Counted from the first letter of the stretch, positions 21,983 to 31,415 are shown. The stretch: DNA of 64,000 bases from Komagataeibacter saccharivorans (GCF_003207825.1 NZ_NKTY01000003.1:124001-188000), one strand, 5' to 3'. Numbers and translations: made by a program. Notes: generated by a model from the letters alone, not told the origin.

Positions 21983-23557
21983 TCAGGCATCCAGCGCAGC
22001 GGGTTCCGCCCGGTCGCGCTTGACCAGCAGTTTGTTCAGCGCATGGACATAGGCCCGCACGGCGGAAACCAGCGTGTCCGCATCCGCACCCTGACCGTCA
22101 ACCAGCTTGCCGCCTTCTTCCAGACGGACCGAGGTACGGGCCTGCGCGTCGCTGCCCTCGGTCACGGCACCGACGGAATACAGTTGCAGGGTCGCATCAT
22201 GGGCAACGATGGCGCGGATGGCGTTGAAGGCGGCATCGACCGGCCCCTGCCCTTCCGCATGGCCTTCCTCACGCCTGCCATCGACTTCCAGCACCAGATC
22301 AGCGGTGGCGGGACGGCGTGATCCGGCGGTTACATCCAGCGCCACGAAGCGGATGCGGGCATGGTCGCGCACTTCATCGTCAACCAGTGCGACCAGATCC
22401 TCGTCATAGATGACCTTCTTGCGGTCGGCCAGATCCTTGAAACGGCTGAACGCCTCGTTGAACTGGGCTTCTTCCAGATTGTCGTACCCCATCGCCCTGA
22501 GCTTGTCGCGGAAGGCCGCGCGGCCCGAATGCTTGCCCAGAACCAGTGACGAGCGGGTCCAGCCCACGCTTTCGGGTGTCATGATTTCGTAAGTGGCGGC
22601 ATTTTTCAGGATGCCGTCCTGATGGATGCCGCTTTCATGCGCGAAGGCGTTGCGGCCGACAATGGCCTTGTTGGGCTGTACGTCAAAACCGGTAATGGTG
22701 GACAGCATGCGCGATGTGCGCAGCAGGCGTTCGGTATGGATGCCCGTGGTGTAGGGCAGCACGTCATGGCGCGTGCGCAGCACCATGATGATTTCTTCCA
22801 GCGCCGCGTTGCCCGCGCGCTCGCCAATGCCATTGATGGTGCATTCCACCTGTCGCACACCCGCATCAAGTGCCGCGATCGTGTTGGCGACCGCCAGCCC
22901 CAGATCGTTATGGTTATGGGTGGAGAAAATCACCTTATCCGCACCCGGCACGCGGGTACGCAGGTCGTTGAAGATGCGGGCCATGTCCTCGGGCGTGGAA
23001 TAGCCTACGGTATCGGGGATGTTGATGGTGGTCGCACCCGCGCGGATGGCGGTTTCCACACAGCGGCACAGGAAATCGGGATCGGTGCGCGAACCGTCCT
23101 CGGCGGACCATTCCACGTCATCGGTGAACTGGCGGGCCGCACGGTTGCCGGCTTCGATCACTTCCAGAACCGTTTCGGGCTCCATGCGCAGCTTGTACTT
23201 CATGTGCAGCGGCGAAGTGGAGATGAAGTTGTGGATACGCCCACGCTTCGCGGGCCTGATCGCCTCGCCCGCGCTGGCGATGTCGTTCTTGCCGCCACTG
23301 CGCGCCAGTGCGCATACGACGGTGTTCTTCACTTTCTGCGCGATCTGGTGGACGCTGTCGAAATCCCCCTTCGATGCGACGGGAAAGCCCGCCTCCATCA
23401 CGTCCACGCCCAGTTCCTCCAGCGCTTCGGCCATGCGCAGCTTTTCAGCCAGATTCATGGAAAAGCCGGGCGACTGCTCACCATCACGCAGGGTGGTGTC
23501 GAAAATGATGACGCGGCTGGCGTCAATACGGCCAAAGGAGGGATGATCGATGCTCAT
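21983..23557 (-). CDS. leuA: 2-isopropylmalate synthase
   Basis: LeuA condenses acetyl-CoA with 2-ketoisovalerate, the committed step of leucine synthesis. The 524-residue type-1 enzyme has the N-terminal VIIFDTTLRDGEQSPGFSM (substrate and metal binding), FSTHNHNDLGLAVANTIAA (metal-binding His pair), NGIGERAGNAALEEI and a C-terminal regulatory domain (from about residue 390) that binds leucine for feedback control. The ATG at 23557 (MSIDHPSFGRID) follows an AGG-containing leader; the frame runs on upstream without homology. A possible leader peptide lies 136 bases before the start. Confidence 0.96.
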   Translation of the reverse strand: MSIDHPSFGRIDASRVIIFDTTLRDGEQSPGFSMNLAEKLRMAEALEELGVDVMEAGFPVASKGDFDSVHQIAQKVKNTVVCALARSGGKNDIASAGEAIRPAKRGRIHNFISTSPLHMKYKLRMEPETVLEVIEAGNRAARQFTDDVEWSAEDGSRTDPDFLCRCVETAIRAGATTINIPDTVGYSTPEDMARIFNDLRTRVPGADKVIFSTHNHNDLGLAVANTIAALDAGVRQVECTINGIGERAGNAALEEIIMVLRTRHDVLPYTTGIHTERLLRTSRMLSTITGFDVQPNKAIVGRNAFAHESGIHQDGILKNAATYEIMTPESVGWTRSSLVLGKHSGRAAFRDKLRAMGYDNLEEAQFNEAFSRFKDLADRKKVIYDEDLVALVDDEVRDHARIRFVALDVTAGSRRPATADLVLEVDGRREEGHAEGQGPVDAAFNAIRAIVAHDATLQLYSVGAVTEGSDAQARTSVRLEEGGKLVDGQGADADTLVSAVRAYVHALNKLLVKRDRAEPAALDA

Positions 23558-23692
23558 GGTAATACCTCGGACATATCCGGATGTGGGACGGGTGGCACGG
23601 CTGCGTGCCGCCTCTGTCAATTCGTGTTCGCGGACCGCATGACCGGCCCGATCAATCCCCTGGGCGCACCGGCACGGGCCGGCCCTGCTCGC

Positions 23693-23803
23693 TCAGGGGC
23701 GGATAAGTCGAAGACGAAGAAGCCCGGCACCGGCACATGCGCGCGCGGACAGGTGCGCATATGCGCCCGATCCAGCCCCAGCGATGTGCGCTATCGTTAC
23801 CAT
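23693..23803 (-). CDS. Candidate leucine leader peptide upstream of leuA
   Basis: A 36-codon frame between the amidase gene and leuA ends GLLRLRLIRP and then TGA. The last ten codons hold four leucines, all CTT, a codon that neighbouring genes use much less than CTG. A Leu-rich peptide just before leuA is the layout of ribosome-mediated attenuation. After the stop, CCGGCCCG and CGGGCCGG (about 23679-23640) can pair, and a GGCACG/CGTGCC stem lies closer to leuA. No clear T-run terminator is seen, and the ATG at 23803 has a poor ribosome site, so the start and the mechanism are uncertain. Confidence 0.4.
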   Translation of the reverse strand: MVTIAHIAGAGSGAYAHLSARACAGAGLLRLRLIRP

Positions 23804-23882
23804 GCCGCGCACAATACAGGCAGGCGGGCTGATTGCAACCGCTAAAAACAGGTCTGGCCACAGGCTGTGGTGGTGGTGCGGC

Positions 23883-24833
23883 CTACCCCGTGGCATGCGT
23901 TACCATGCTGTCGGTCGCGAAATAACGATCGATCGCCTGCACCATGGCGCTGGCCACGACCATGCGGTGCGCGGCCTGACGCAGGGCGGCTTCGTCCATA
24001 TGATTCGACATGAAGCCCATCTCCACCAGCACGGAGGGGATATCGGCCGATTTCAGCACCACGAAGGAGGCGTGACGGGAAGGATGCTGCAACAGCCCGA
24101 CACGCGGACGGAAGGCGGTTACGATGCTGCTGGCCATATGGGCCGCGCCGTGGCGCGTTTCCTCGGTCACCAGACTGGCGAGGATTTCCTGCACTTCGGG
24201 GGATGTCGCATGCACCTGCGGGCCGCCATAGCGGTCGGCGCTGTTTTCGGTCTGGGCCAGCATGGCCGTCTGCCGGTCCGATGCCCTGGCGGCAAGGGTG
24301 TAGACACTGGCGCCGCGCACGGCGGGGTCATGCAGCGCGTCGGCATGCATGGAAATGAACAGCGCCGCCTTGTGGGTATGCGCAATATCCACCCGGCCTT
24401 CCAGCGGGATGAAACGGTCATCGGCCCGGGTCATGGCCACGCGGTAGCGTCCGCTGGCCTCAAGCTGGCGCTGGAGTTCACTGGCGGCGGCCTCCGCCAC
24501 ATGTTTTTCATACGTGCCGGAAATGCCGATGGCGCCAGGGTCCTTCCCGCCATGGCCGGGGTCAAGCATCACCAGCGGCTTCGGGGCGGCAGCTTTCCCG
24601 ATAATGGCCGGGGCATGCAGGGGGTGGGTGGCATGGTGCGCGGCGGCGGCCGCATGGACATGCGCAGGCACAGGGGCCGCCACCCGCGCCACGGCGACGG
24701 AAGGCACCAGAACGCCCAGACCGGCCACCACCGCGCGCCGTCCCGGCTGGATGATGGCGCCCTTTGCCGCCGGGGCGTCATCGTGCGGCCTGCGCGGCTG
24801 CGCGTCCTGTCCATCGGGCCGGCCTGTGGTCAT
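23883..24833 (-). CDS. N-acetylmuramoyl-L-alanine amidase (Amidase_3, Tat-type export)
   Basis: The enzyme cuts the bond between N-acetylmuramate and the stem peptide, usually to separate daughter cells. The catalytic domain (about residue 85 on) has VMLDPGHGGKDPGAIG (first zinc His), the EKHVAEAAASEL region (Glu), FISMHADAL (second His) and SVLVEMGFMSN (catalytic Glu). The N-terminus carries GRRAVVAGLGVLVPSVAVA, a twin-arginine-like signal, as in E. coli AmiA and AmiC. The ATG at 24833 gives a 316-residue product with a plausible signal; ATGs near 24887 would lengthen it by 18 residues. Confidence 0.9.
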   Translation of the reverse strand: MTTGRPDGQDAQPRRPHDDAPAAKGAIIQPGRRAVVAGLGVLVPSVAVARVAAPVPAHVHAAAAAHHATHPLHAPAIIGKAAAPKPLVMLDPGHGGKDPGAIGISGTYEKHVAEAAASELQRQLEASGRYRVAMTRADDRFIPLEGRVDIAHTHKAALFISMHADALHDPAVRGASVYTLAARASDRQTAMLAQTENSADRYGGPQVHATSPEVQEILASLVTEETRHGAAHMASSIVTAFRPRVGLLQHPSRHASFVVLKSADIPSVLVEMGFMSNHMDEAALRQAAHRMVVASAMVQAIDRYFATDSMVTHATG

Positions 24834-24887
24834 GCGTGGGGTTCCGGGCAAAACGGTTGCGGGCGAATCCCTTTCCATTATCATCAT

Positions 24888-25491
24888 ACGGGCCGTCCGT
24901 CAGCGGGATAAACGCGCAGCCCCCTTGCGGAAAGGGAAACATTGCGTCATGCTGCCCAGCCGTGATGGACCACGCCAAGTCCGAACTGCCGCAGGGCATG
25001 TCCGAAACGGCTGGATGCCCCAAGGCATGATTGACTCCATCCGGCATGCCTCATGCATGCGCGGCAGATGCTTACCGGCCTTACATCCGGCCACGCCACG
25101 GCGTGGGGGCCTATGCGGCGCACGACCTGATGCAGCCGCGCCGGTGTTCCCGATCGACAGGAAACCGGATGACAGACCTGTCGATACGGAAGGCCCCGCC
25201 CCGGCAATCAGGCCGGGCAGCGCCCTCCCCAGATCATGACCGAGGATGGATTGGACACCACGCGGGCTTTTTCCGCACCGACGATGACACCATGCCCGAA
25301 CACGGGCGGCAGCATGCCGCCAGTGGTCCATGGGCATGCGCTGTCCGTCCGCCTGCCACGCGCGAGCGCCCGATCCGAATCCGGTCCCATTATTTTTAAT
25401 GTTTCTGTCCGTTCCCCCGCTCCCCTCTGCCGCCACGGATCGCGCGCGCAGCCCGGATGCCGGAACGTGACATACCGGAGTGCGCCTATTT
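24888..25491. other. Divergent region between the amidase gene and rne, probably a long rne leader
   Basis: About 600 bases lack a credible gene. Long antisense-type frames cross it, but their composition (Arg/Pro/Gly/Ser rich, no similarity) marks them as GC-driven noise. rne transcripts often have a long 5' untranslated region through which RNase E controls its own mRNA, and this stretch would suit that role, although I cannot draw a conserved fold. Confidence 0.4.
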
Positions 25492-28425
25492 ATGAGCAAA
25501 CGCATGCTGATCGACACGACACACGCGGAAGAAACCCGCGTGGTCGTGATGGATGGTAACCACCTTGAAGATTACGATGTCGAGGCTGCATCAAAAAAGC
25601 AGCTGAAGGGCAACATCTATCTTGCCAAGGTTATCCGCGTGGAACCCAGCCTTCAGGCCGCGTTCGTGGATTATGGCGGCAATCGCCACGGTTTCCTCGC
25701 CTTTAGCGAAATTCACCCCGATTATTACCAGATCCCCGTAGCCGACCGCGAAAAGCTGCTCGCGCTGCAGGAGGAGGAACGCCGCGCGGAAGAAGAACGC
25801 CGCGCCCGCGATGACGAGGAAGAAGACGCGCCCGCCCCCACGGCGGAAGAAGGCGAAACCACCACCGACGCCGAAGGCGACGAGCCCGAGACGGTTGGCG
25901 GCGAGAACGACACCGGTGATGAGGCACAGGCCCAGCGCCGCATCGCGCGCTTCCTGCGCAACTACAAGATTCAGGAAGTCATCCGCCGCCGTCAGGTCCT
26001 GCTGGTGCAGGTGGTCAAGGAAGAACGCGGCAACAAGGGCGCGGCGCTGACCACCTATGTCTCGCTGGCGGGCCGTTACTGCGTGCTGATGCCCAACTCG
26101 CTGCGCGGCGGCGGGGTTTCGCGCAAGATTACGTCGGTGGCCGACCGCCGCCGCCTGCGTGACATCATTACCGAACTGCAGATTCCCCGTGGCATGGCCA
26201 TGATCGTACGCACCGCCGGCGCCCAGCGCCCGCGCGCCGAAGTCATGCGCGACTGCGAATACCTGCTGCGCCTGTGGGACGACATCCGCCAGCACACGCT
26301 GGAATCTGTGGCCCCTGCCCTGATCTATGAGGAAGCCAGCCTCATCAAGCGCGCGATCCGCGACATCTATACGCGCGAAGTGGGCGAAATCCTGATCGAT
26401 GGCGAGCCGGGCTGGAAGTCCGCGCGTGAGTTCATGCGCATGCTCATGCCGCAGAACGCGCAGAAGGTCCGCCTGTGGCAGGATCACGAGCAGAGCCTGT
26501 TCTCCCACTACAAGGTGGAGGGACTGCTGGATTCCATGCTGTCGCCGTCCGTGCAGCTCAAGTCCGGTGGCTATCTGGTCATCAACCAGACCGAAGCGCT
26601 GGTGGCGATCGACGTGAACTCGGGCCGCGCCACGCGTGAGCGCAATATCGAGGAAACGGCCCTGCGCACCAACCTTGAAGCGGCCGAGGAAGTCGCCCGC
26701 CAGCTTCGCCTGCGCGATCTGGCCGGGCTGATCGTCATCGACTTCATCGACATGGAAAGCCGCAAGCATAACGGCATGGTCGAGCGCAAGCTGAAGGACG
26801 CCCTGCGCACCGACCGCGCCCGCATTCAGGTTGGCCAGATCTCGCATTTCGGCCTGCTGGAAATGTCGCGTCAGCGCCTGCGCCCCTCCATTGCCGAATC
26901 CGCGTTCATGCCCTGCCCGCACTGTCAGGGCACCGGCATCGTGCGCGGGATCGAAAGCTCGGCACTGCATGTGCTGCGCGCGATCGAGGAAGAAGGCATG
27001 CAGCGCAAGGCCGCCGAGATTTCGGTTCAGGTCGCGCCGGAAATCGCGTTCTATATCCTCAACAACAAGCGTACCTGGCTTTCGGAAATCGAAATGCGGC
27101 ACAAGATGCATGTCGCCTTCGCCCCCGACGCCAGCCTGCAGCCGCAGGAATGCAAGATCGAGCGCGTAAGCCAGCAGACGGCCCGCTTCGAGGCGCCCGC
27201 CGCCATCGAACACGCCCCTGCCGAAAACAGCCATGTGCGTGAAATCCAGATCCAGACCGAACCGCCCGTGGCCGAAGTGACACCGGAAGCCCCCCGCGCG
27301 ACGGAAGAGGACGAGGATATCGCATCGGGCACCGACCACCGTCGCCGCCGTCGTCGCCGTCGCCGTCGTGGTGGCAGCGCCGCAGCCACGACCACGCAGC
27401 CCGAACAGGCGACCCAGAGCGTGGAAGCCGAAGCCGCACCGGTCCCCGCTCAGGAAACGCCTGCCGCAACCCCGGCCTATCGTGGCCCCACCCCGGCCGA
27501 TCCGTATGGCGATGCCATCATCGACATCTTCGATGTGATCGAGCAGACCACGGCCCCCGTGGAAACCGTGGTGGAAGAAGTGGTGGACCTGCCGCAGGCC
27601 GAGCCGGTGGTGATCGTGGAAGCCGAAGCAACCCCGGTTGCGGAGGAAGAAACCACCAAGCCGCGCCGCCGCCGTCGCACGCGCCGTAGCCGCACGCCAG
27701 CGGAAGGCACTACACCGGTGGAAGCCGAAGCAGCCCCTGCTGTCGAAGCCACCGCGCCGGAAGCCGAACCGCAGCCTGAGCCGGAAGCCGCCCCTGCGGA
27801 AGCCGAACAGGTGGAGGAAGCGCCCAAGCCGCGCCGCCGCCGTGCCGCGACCACCACGCGCCGCACGACAACGCGCCGCAAGGTAGCCGAGACGCCGGAA
27901 GAAGCCGCACCGGCGCAGGCCGAGGCCACACCGGCGGAAGAACCGGCAGCCGAGGAAGCGGCCCCGGCCAAACCCGCACGCAAGCGGGCGGCAAGCCGCG
28001 CGACCGGCACCACGGCAACCACCCGTCGCCGCGCCACCACGCGCAAGACGGCCAAGGCGGACGAACCGGTCGAAGCCGCAACCCCGGCAGCCGAACCCGC
28101 AGCCGAGGCCCCTGCCGCGGAGGAAGCACCCAAGCCGCGCCGCACCACGCGCCGCAAGAAGGTGGAACCGGCTGAAGCCGCACCGGAAGGGGAAGCCGTA
28201 GCGGAAAAGGCGACACCGGAAGCCGAGGCAAAGCCCGCGCCGAAAAAGCGGACCACGACCCGCAAGGCGACCACCACCACTGCAACGGCCACCCGCGCCC
28301 GCCGCACCCGTAAGACAACGGAAGCGGCGGCTGCGGAAGCCACACCGGAAACCCCGGTGGTCGCACCGGTGGACGTGGACGAAAGTCCCGCCCCACGCCG
28401 CCGCACCGGCTGGTGGAAGCGCTGA
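25492..28425 (+). CDS. rne: Ribonuclease E
   Basis: RNase E is the main endonuclease for mRNA decay and for tRNA and rRNA processing, and it scaffolds the degradosome. The 977-residue protein starts MSKRMLIDTTHAEETRV. The S1 domain is split by an acidic insert (about residues 85-150, rich in Glu, Asp and Ala). The catalytic Asp pair lies in VAIDVNSGRA and IVIDFIDM, and the Zn-link is CPHCQGTG. After about residue 610 the chain is low complexity: an Arg-rich RRRRRRRRGG patch, then Glu/Ala/Pro repeats alternating with Lys/Arg-rich blocks, as expected for an alphaproteobacterial RNA- and partner-binding tail. A strong terminator follows. Confidence 0.97.
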   Translation: MSKRMLIDTTHAEETRVVVMDGNHLEDYDVEAASKKQLKGNIYLAKVIRVEPSLQAAFVDYGGNRHGFLAFSEIHPDYYQIPVADREKLLALQEEERRAEEERRARDDEEEDAPAPTAEEGETTTDAEGDEPETVGGENDTGDEAQAQRRIARFLRNYKIQEVIRRRQVLLVQVVKEERGNKGAALTTYVSLAGRYCVLMPNSLRGGGVSRKITSVADRRRLRDIITELQIPRGMAMIVRTAGAQRPRAEVMRDCEYLLRLWDDIRQHTLESVAPALIYEEASLIKRAIRDIYTREVGEILIDGEPGWKSAREFMRMLMPQNAQKVRLWQDHEQSLFSHYKVEGLLDSMLSPSVQLKSGGYLVINQTEALVAIDVNSGRATRERNIEETALRTNLEAAEEVARQLRLRDLAGLIVIDFIDMESRKHNGMVERKLKDALRTDRARIQVGQISHFGLLEMSRQRLRPSIAESAFMPCPHCQGTGIVRGIESSALHVLRAIEEEGMQRKAAEISVQVAPEIAFYILNNKRTWLSEIEMRHKMHVAFAPDASLQPQECKIERVSQQTARFEAPAAIEHAPAENSHVREIQIQTEPPVAEVTPEAPRATEEDEDIASGTDHRRRRRRRRRRGGSAAATTTQPEQATQSVEAEAAPVPAQETPAATPAYRGPTPADPYGDAIIDIFDVIEQTTAPVETVVEEVVDLPQAEPVVIVEAEATPVAEEETTKPRRRRRTRRSRTPAEGTTPVEAEAAPAVEATAPEAEPQPEPEAAPAEAEQVEEAPKPRRRRAATTTRRTTTRRKVAETPEEAAPAQAEATPAEEPAAEEAAPAKPARKRAASRATGTTATTRRRATTRKTAKADEPVEAATPAAEPAAEAPAAEEAPKPRRTTRRKKVEPAEAAPEGEAVAEKATPEAEAKPAPKKRTTTRKATTTTATATRARRTRKTTEAAAAEATPETPVVAPVDVDESPAPRRRTGWWKR

Positions 28426-28449
28426 TAGCGCGGCCAGCAGGCTGAAAGT

Positions 28450-28483
28450 AAAAAACCTGCCTTCGCAAGAAGGCAGGTTTTTT
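28450..28483 (+). terminator. Intrinsic terminator of rne
   Basis: AACCTGCCTTC and GAAGGCAGGTT form an 11-bp stem around GCAA, with six A before and six T after (extending the stem). It begins 24 bases after the rne stop. The flanking A and T runs make it able to work in both directions, but the minus-strand gene ends about 170 bases away. Confidence 0.9.
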
Positions 28484-28656
28484 ATTGTCTGCGACAGAAG
28501 CTCCGCCCCTGAAACCGGGATGGTGCCTGTTCAGACGAACCTGACGCCAGCCATCATTTTTCCATAGCTTGAGGGTGATCGGCACCCTTCCCAATCACGC
28601 TGCACTTTCGGCTTCGGTGGCATACTTCCTCGTCCCGAAAATATATGTGCTGGCCC

Positions 28657-30162
28657 CTAACCCTCGCTCCCGTCCGGCATGGCCGGAGCGGTCTGCCAGC
28701 CTGCACCGATGATGGCGGCGCTGCGGCGGCCCAGCCCGTCATGGCGCAGCACGATCATGTTCTGCTCCTCCAGATAGGCAAGCTGACGCCGGGCGCGACC
28801 AAGCGAATGGGTGCCATAGGTGCGGGCGATCACGCTGTCCGACGGGCAGGGCTGGTTATGAAGGGCCGCACGGGCGATCAGCAGGAATATCCCCTGCACA
28901 TCATCGGGCAGAGCGGCGGCCATCTGTTCGGCGTCCCGCCACTGCTCGCTTTCCGCCGTGGTGCTGTCCACCCCGGCCTTGGCCACGGCCAGCAGGCGAC
29001 GGAAACGGGGCATGTCCAGCGCATCGCGCCCCATCCCCTCGATCCGGCAGCGGACCAGAAAATCCTGATACAGCACATGGGCGGGGCGGAAGCCCGCATC
29101 CTCATCGCGCAGTATGTCGGTCAGGATTTCGATAAAACGCAGCCGCTGGGCTGCCGCGTCCACGGGCGGGGCTTCTGCTACCGCGTCCTCTTCCGTTTCA
29201 ACCGTCGCAGTTTCGGCATGGGCGGCAAGCTGGGCCAGGATATCCGGCGGCGGGCTGAAATTACGCGCAGGCCGCTGCGGCATTTCACGCTCGGGTACCG
29301 GGGTCAGGATCAGCTCGCGGATTTCATCGCCCGCCGCAACAGGCTCGAATGGCATGAGACTGGGTCCGGCGGAGCGGCTTTCGGTCTCGACCGGGCCGAT
29401 CCTGACAGCCAGCGGCCTGCGGCACACCGCCGGGCCGAGGGCCACGAAATAACCGCGTTCAAGATCGCGGAAACTTTCCGCCTGCCGCCGTTCCATCCCC
29501 AGCAGGTCAGCCGCGCGCATCATGTCGATATCGAGAAACGTGCGCCCCATGAGGAAATTCGACGCTTCCGCCGCCACGTTCTTCGCCAGCTTGGCCAGAC
29601 GCTGGGTTGCGATCACGCCCGCCAGTCCCCGCTTGCGCCCACGGCACATAAGGTTGGTCATGGCCCCGAGCGAGGCACGGCGGGCTTCGTCCGATACCTC
29701 ACCCGCCGCCGCCGGGGCGAAAAGCTGGGCTTCATCCACCACGACCAGCACCGGATACCAGTAATCGCGCGGTACTTCGAACATCCCGCCCAGAAAGGCC
29801 GCTGCACGGCGCATCTGCACGTCAGCGTCCACGCCCTCCAGATTCAGCACGACAGAGGCCCGGTGCATGCGCATCCGCTCCCCCGCTGCCTGCAGGGCGG
29901 CTTCGGTGTGTTCGGCGGCGTCGATGACCAGATGGCCGTACCGCTCGGCAATGCTGACGAAATCGCCTTCCGGGTCGATGATCGCCTGCTGCACCATGCG
30001 CGCCGACTGTTCCAGCAGGCGGCGCAGCAGGTGGGACTTGCCCGAACCGGAATTACCCTGCACCAGCAGGCGTGTGGACAGCAGTTCGGCAAGGTCCATG
30101 GTCACCGGGGCATCCCCGGCGATGGCCCCGCGCCGGTCCCCGATCGTGATTGCAACACTCAT
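28657..30162 (-). CDS. HerA-like (DUF87) ATP-binding protein
   Basis: The 501-residue protein has a P-loop LLVQGNSGSGKSHLLRR (Walker A at about 34-44), Walker B in VLVVVDEAQLFAP (about 137-149) and the VIATQRLAKLAKNV sensor region typical of HerA/FtsK-type hexameric motors. The C-terminal third (after about 320) is helical and resembles a winged-helix region; it is not a recognised nuclease. HerA proteins usually translocate DNA with a NurA nuclease or a Sir2-like partner, but none is next to this gene. Its ATG overlaps the upstream flavoprotein stop by four bases, so it belongs to the ubiH-cysE-flavoprotein operon. Its substrate is unknown. Confidence 0.8.
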   Translation of the reverse strand: MSVAITIGDRRGAIAGDAPVTMDLAELLSTRLLVQGNSGSGKSHLLRRLLEQSARMVQQAIIDPEGDFVSIAERYGHLVIDAAEHTEAALQAAGERMRMHRASVVLNLEGVDADVQMRRAAAFLGGMFEVPRDYWYPVLVVVDEAQLFAPAAAGEVSDEARRASLGAMTNLMCRGRKRGLAGVIATQRLAKLAKNVAAEASNFLMGRTFLDIDMMRAADLLGMERRQAESFRDLERGYFVALGPAVCRRPLAVRIGPVETESRSAGPSLMPFEPVAAGDEIRELILTPVPEREMPQRPARNFSPPPDILAQLAAHAETATVETEEDAVAEAPPVDAAAQRLRFIEILTDILRDEDAGFRPAHVLYQDFLVRCRIEGMGRDALDMPRFRRLLAVAKAGVDSTTAESEQWRDAEQMAAALPDDVQGIFLLIARAALHNQPCPSDSVIARTYGTHSLGRARRQLAYLEEQNMIVLRHDGLGRRSAAIIGAGWQTAPAMPDGSEG

Positions 30163-31415
30163 GGCGGTGACGGATACCGCCCGCGTTGCGAGTCACGCAA
30201 CCACTCCCATGCCCCTTCGCCCGCCATGCGGCCCGTCGCCATGCAGCCCTGAAGCAGATAACCGCCGGTTGGCGCTTCCCAGTCCAGCATTTCACCGGCG
30301 GCGAAAACACCCGGCAACGCCCGCAGCATGAAATGTGAATCCAGTTGCGACCACGCGATGCCACCCGCCACCGAAATGGCGCGGTCCAGCGCCGTGGCGG
30401 CACTCAGTTCAACCGGCACCCCCTTGACCAGCAGGGCAAGCGACGTGGGATCGCGCGGTGGCGGCCCGTTGCGATCCTCATACAGAAGCGCCATGGCGAC
30501 CGGGGACAGCCGCAGGGCCTTGCGCAATGTGTTGGACAGGCTTTCGCGGGCCCGCACGCGGGCAAGACGGGTTGCAATCTCGCCCACGCCCAGCGCCGGA
30601 CGCAGGTCGAGCCTGACGCGGGCACTGCCGCTTTGGGCAATACGGTCACGGATGGCGGCCGAAAGCGCATATACCGCACCGCCTTCGATGCCGGTTTCCG
30701 TCACGACGGCCTCGCCACGCACCGTTTCCCCGTTTTCGAGCGCGATGCCGATGCCACGCAGGGGGGTGCCCGCAAAACGCGTGCGAAAGGCGTCGCTCCA
30801 CCGGGTAGAAAACCCGCAATTGGCAGGGGCGAAGGGGGTAACATCAATCCCCAGCGCCTGTAATCGCGCGCGCCAGGCACCGTCCGAACCCAGCCGCGCC
30901 CAGCTTGCGCCACCCAGCGCCAGCACGGTCGCATCCACCCGCCAGGTCACTTCGCCGCCGGGACCCGATACCTTCAGCCGACCGGCCGCGTCCCAGCCTT
31001 CCCACCGATGCCGGGTCAGGAGCCGCACACCCTTTGCCGCCAGTCGGGCAAGCCATGCCCGCAGCAGGGGCGACGCCTTCATGCCGCGGGGAAATACACG
31101 CCCGCTACTGCCGACAAAACAGGGCTGGCCCAGCCCTTCGGCCCACGCCGCCATGTCCTGTGGCGTAAAGGCGGACAGGGCCGCTTCCATCATGGGCCGC
31201 GAGGCGCCATAGCGGGAAGCGAACAGGTCGGCATTTTCGGAATGGGTCAGGTTAAGCCCGCCACGGCCCGCCATCAGCAGCTTGCGGCCCATGGTGGGCA
31301 TCTGCTCCACCACGCTTACGGCACATCCCCGGGCGGACAGTATTTCGGCAGCCGCCAGTCCTGCCGGGCCGCCGCCAATAACAGCGACATGCGGCCTGAA
31401 AACGAATTCGGTCAT
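30159..31415 (-). CDS. NAD(P)/FAD-dependent flavoprotein of the HI0933/TIGR03862 type
   Basis: The 418-residue protein has an N-terminal dinucleotide fold HVAVIGGGPAGLAAAEIL, then KLLMAGRGGLNLTHSE, a FAD-contact motif of the HI0933-like family, ATVLALGGASWARLGSDG and the C-terminal AGEMLDWEAPTGGYLLQGCM that closes the FAD site. Members are putative oxidoreductases of unknown substrate. Its start overlaps the cysE stop by one base (TGATG) and its end overlaps the HerA-like gene by four, so the three are probably translationally coupled. Confidence 0.85.
   Translation of the reverse strand: MTEFVFRPHVAVIGGGPAGLAAAEILSARGCAVSVVEQMPTMGRKLLMAGRGGLNLTHSENADLFASRYGASRPMMEAALSAFTPQDMAAWAEGLGQPCFVGSSGRVFPRGMKASPLLRAWLARLAAKGVRLLTRHRWEGWDAAGRLKVSGPGGEVTWRVDATVLALGGASWARLGSDGAWRARLQALGIDVTPFAPANCGFSTRWSDAFRTRFAGTPLRGIGIALENGETVRGEAVVTETGIEGGAVYALSAAIRDRIAQSGSARVRLDLRPALGVGEIATRLARVRARESLSNTLRKALRLSPVAMALLYEDRNGPPPRDPTSLALLVKGVPVELSAATALDRAISVAGGIAWSQLDSHFMLRALPGVFAAGEMLDWEAPTGGYLLQGCMATGRMAGEGAWEWLRDSQRGRYPSPP

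Noticed and set aside
27330-28420. Repeat-rich 3' part of rne as a CRISPR-like or tandem DNA repeat
   Set aside because: The repetition is at the amino-acid level (Ala/Glu/Pro/Arg/Lys) with variable codons, not regular DNA repeats.
28426-28656. Small gene between rne and the HerA-like gene
   Set aside because: Only the terminator is supported; short frames have no coding character.
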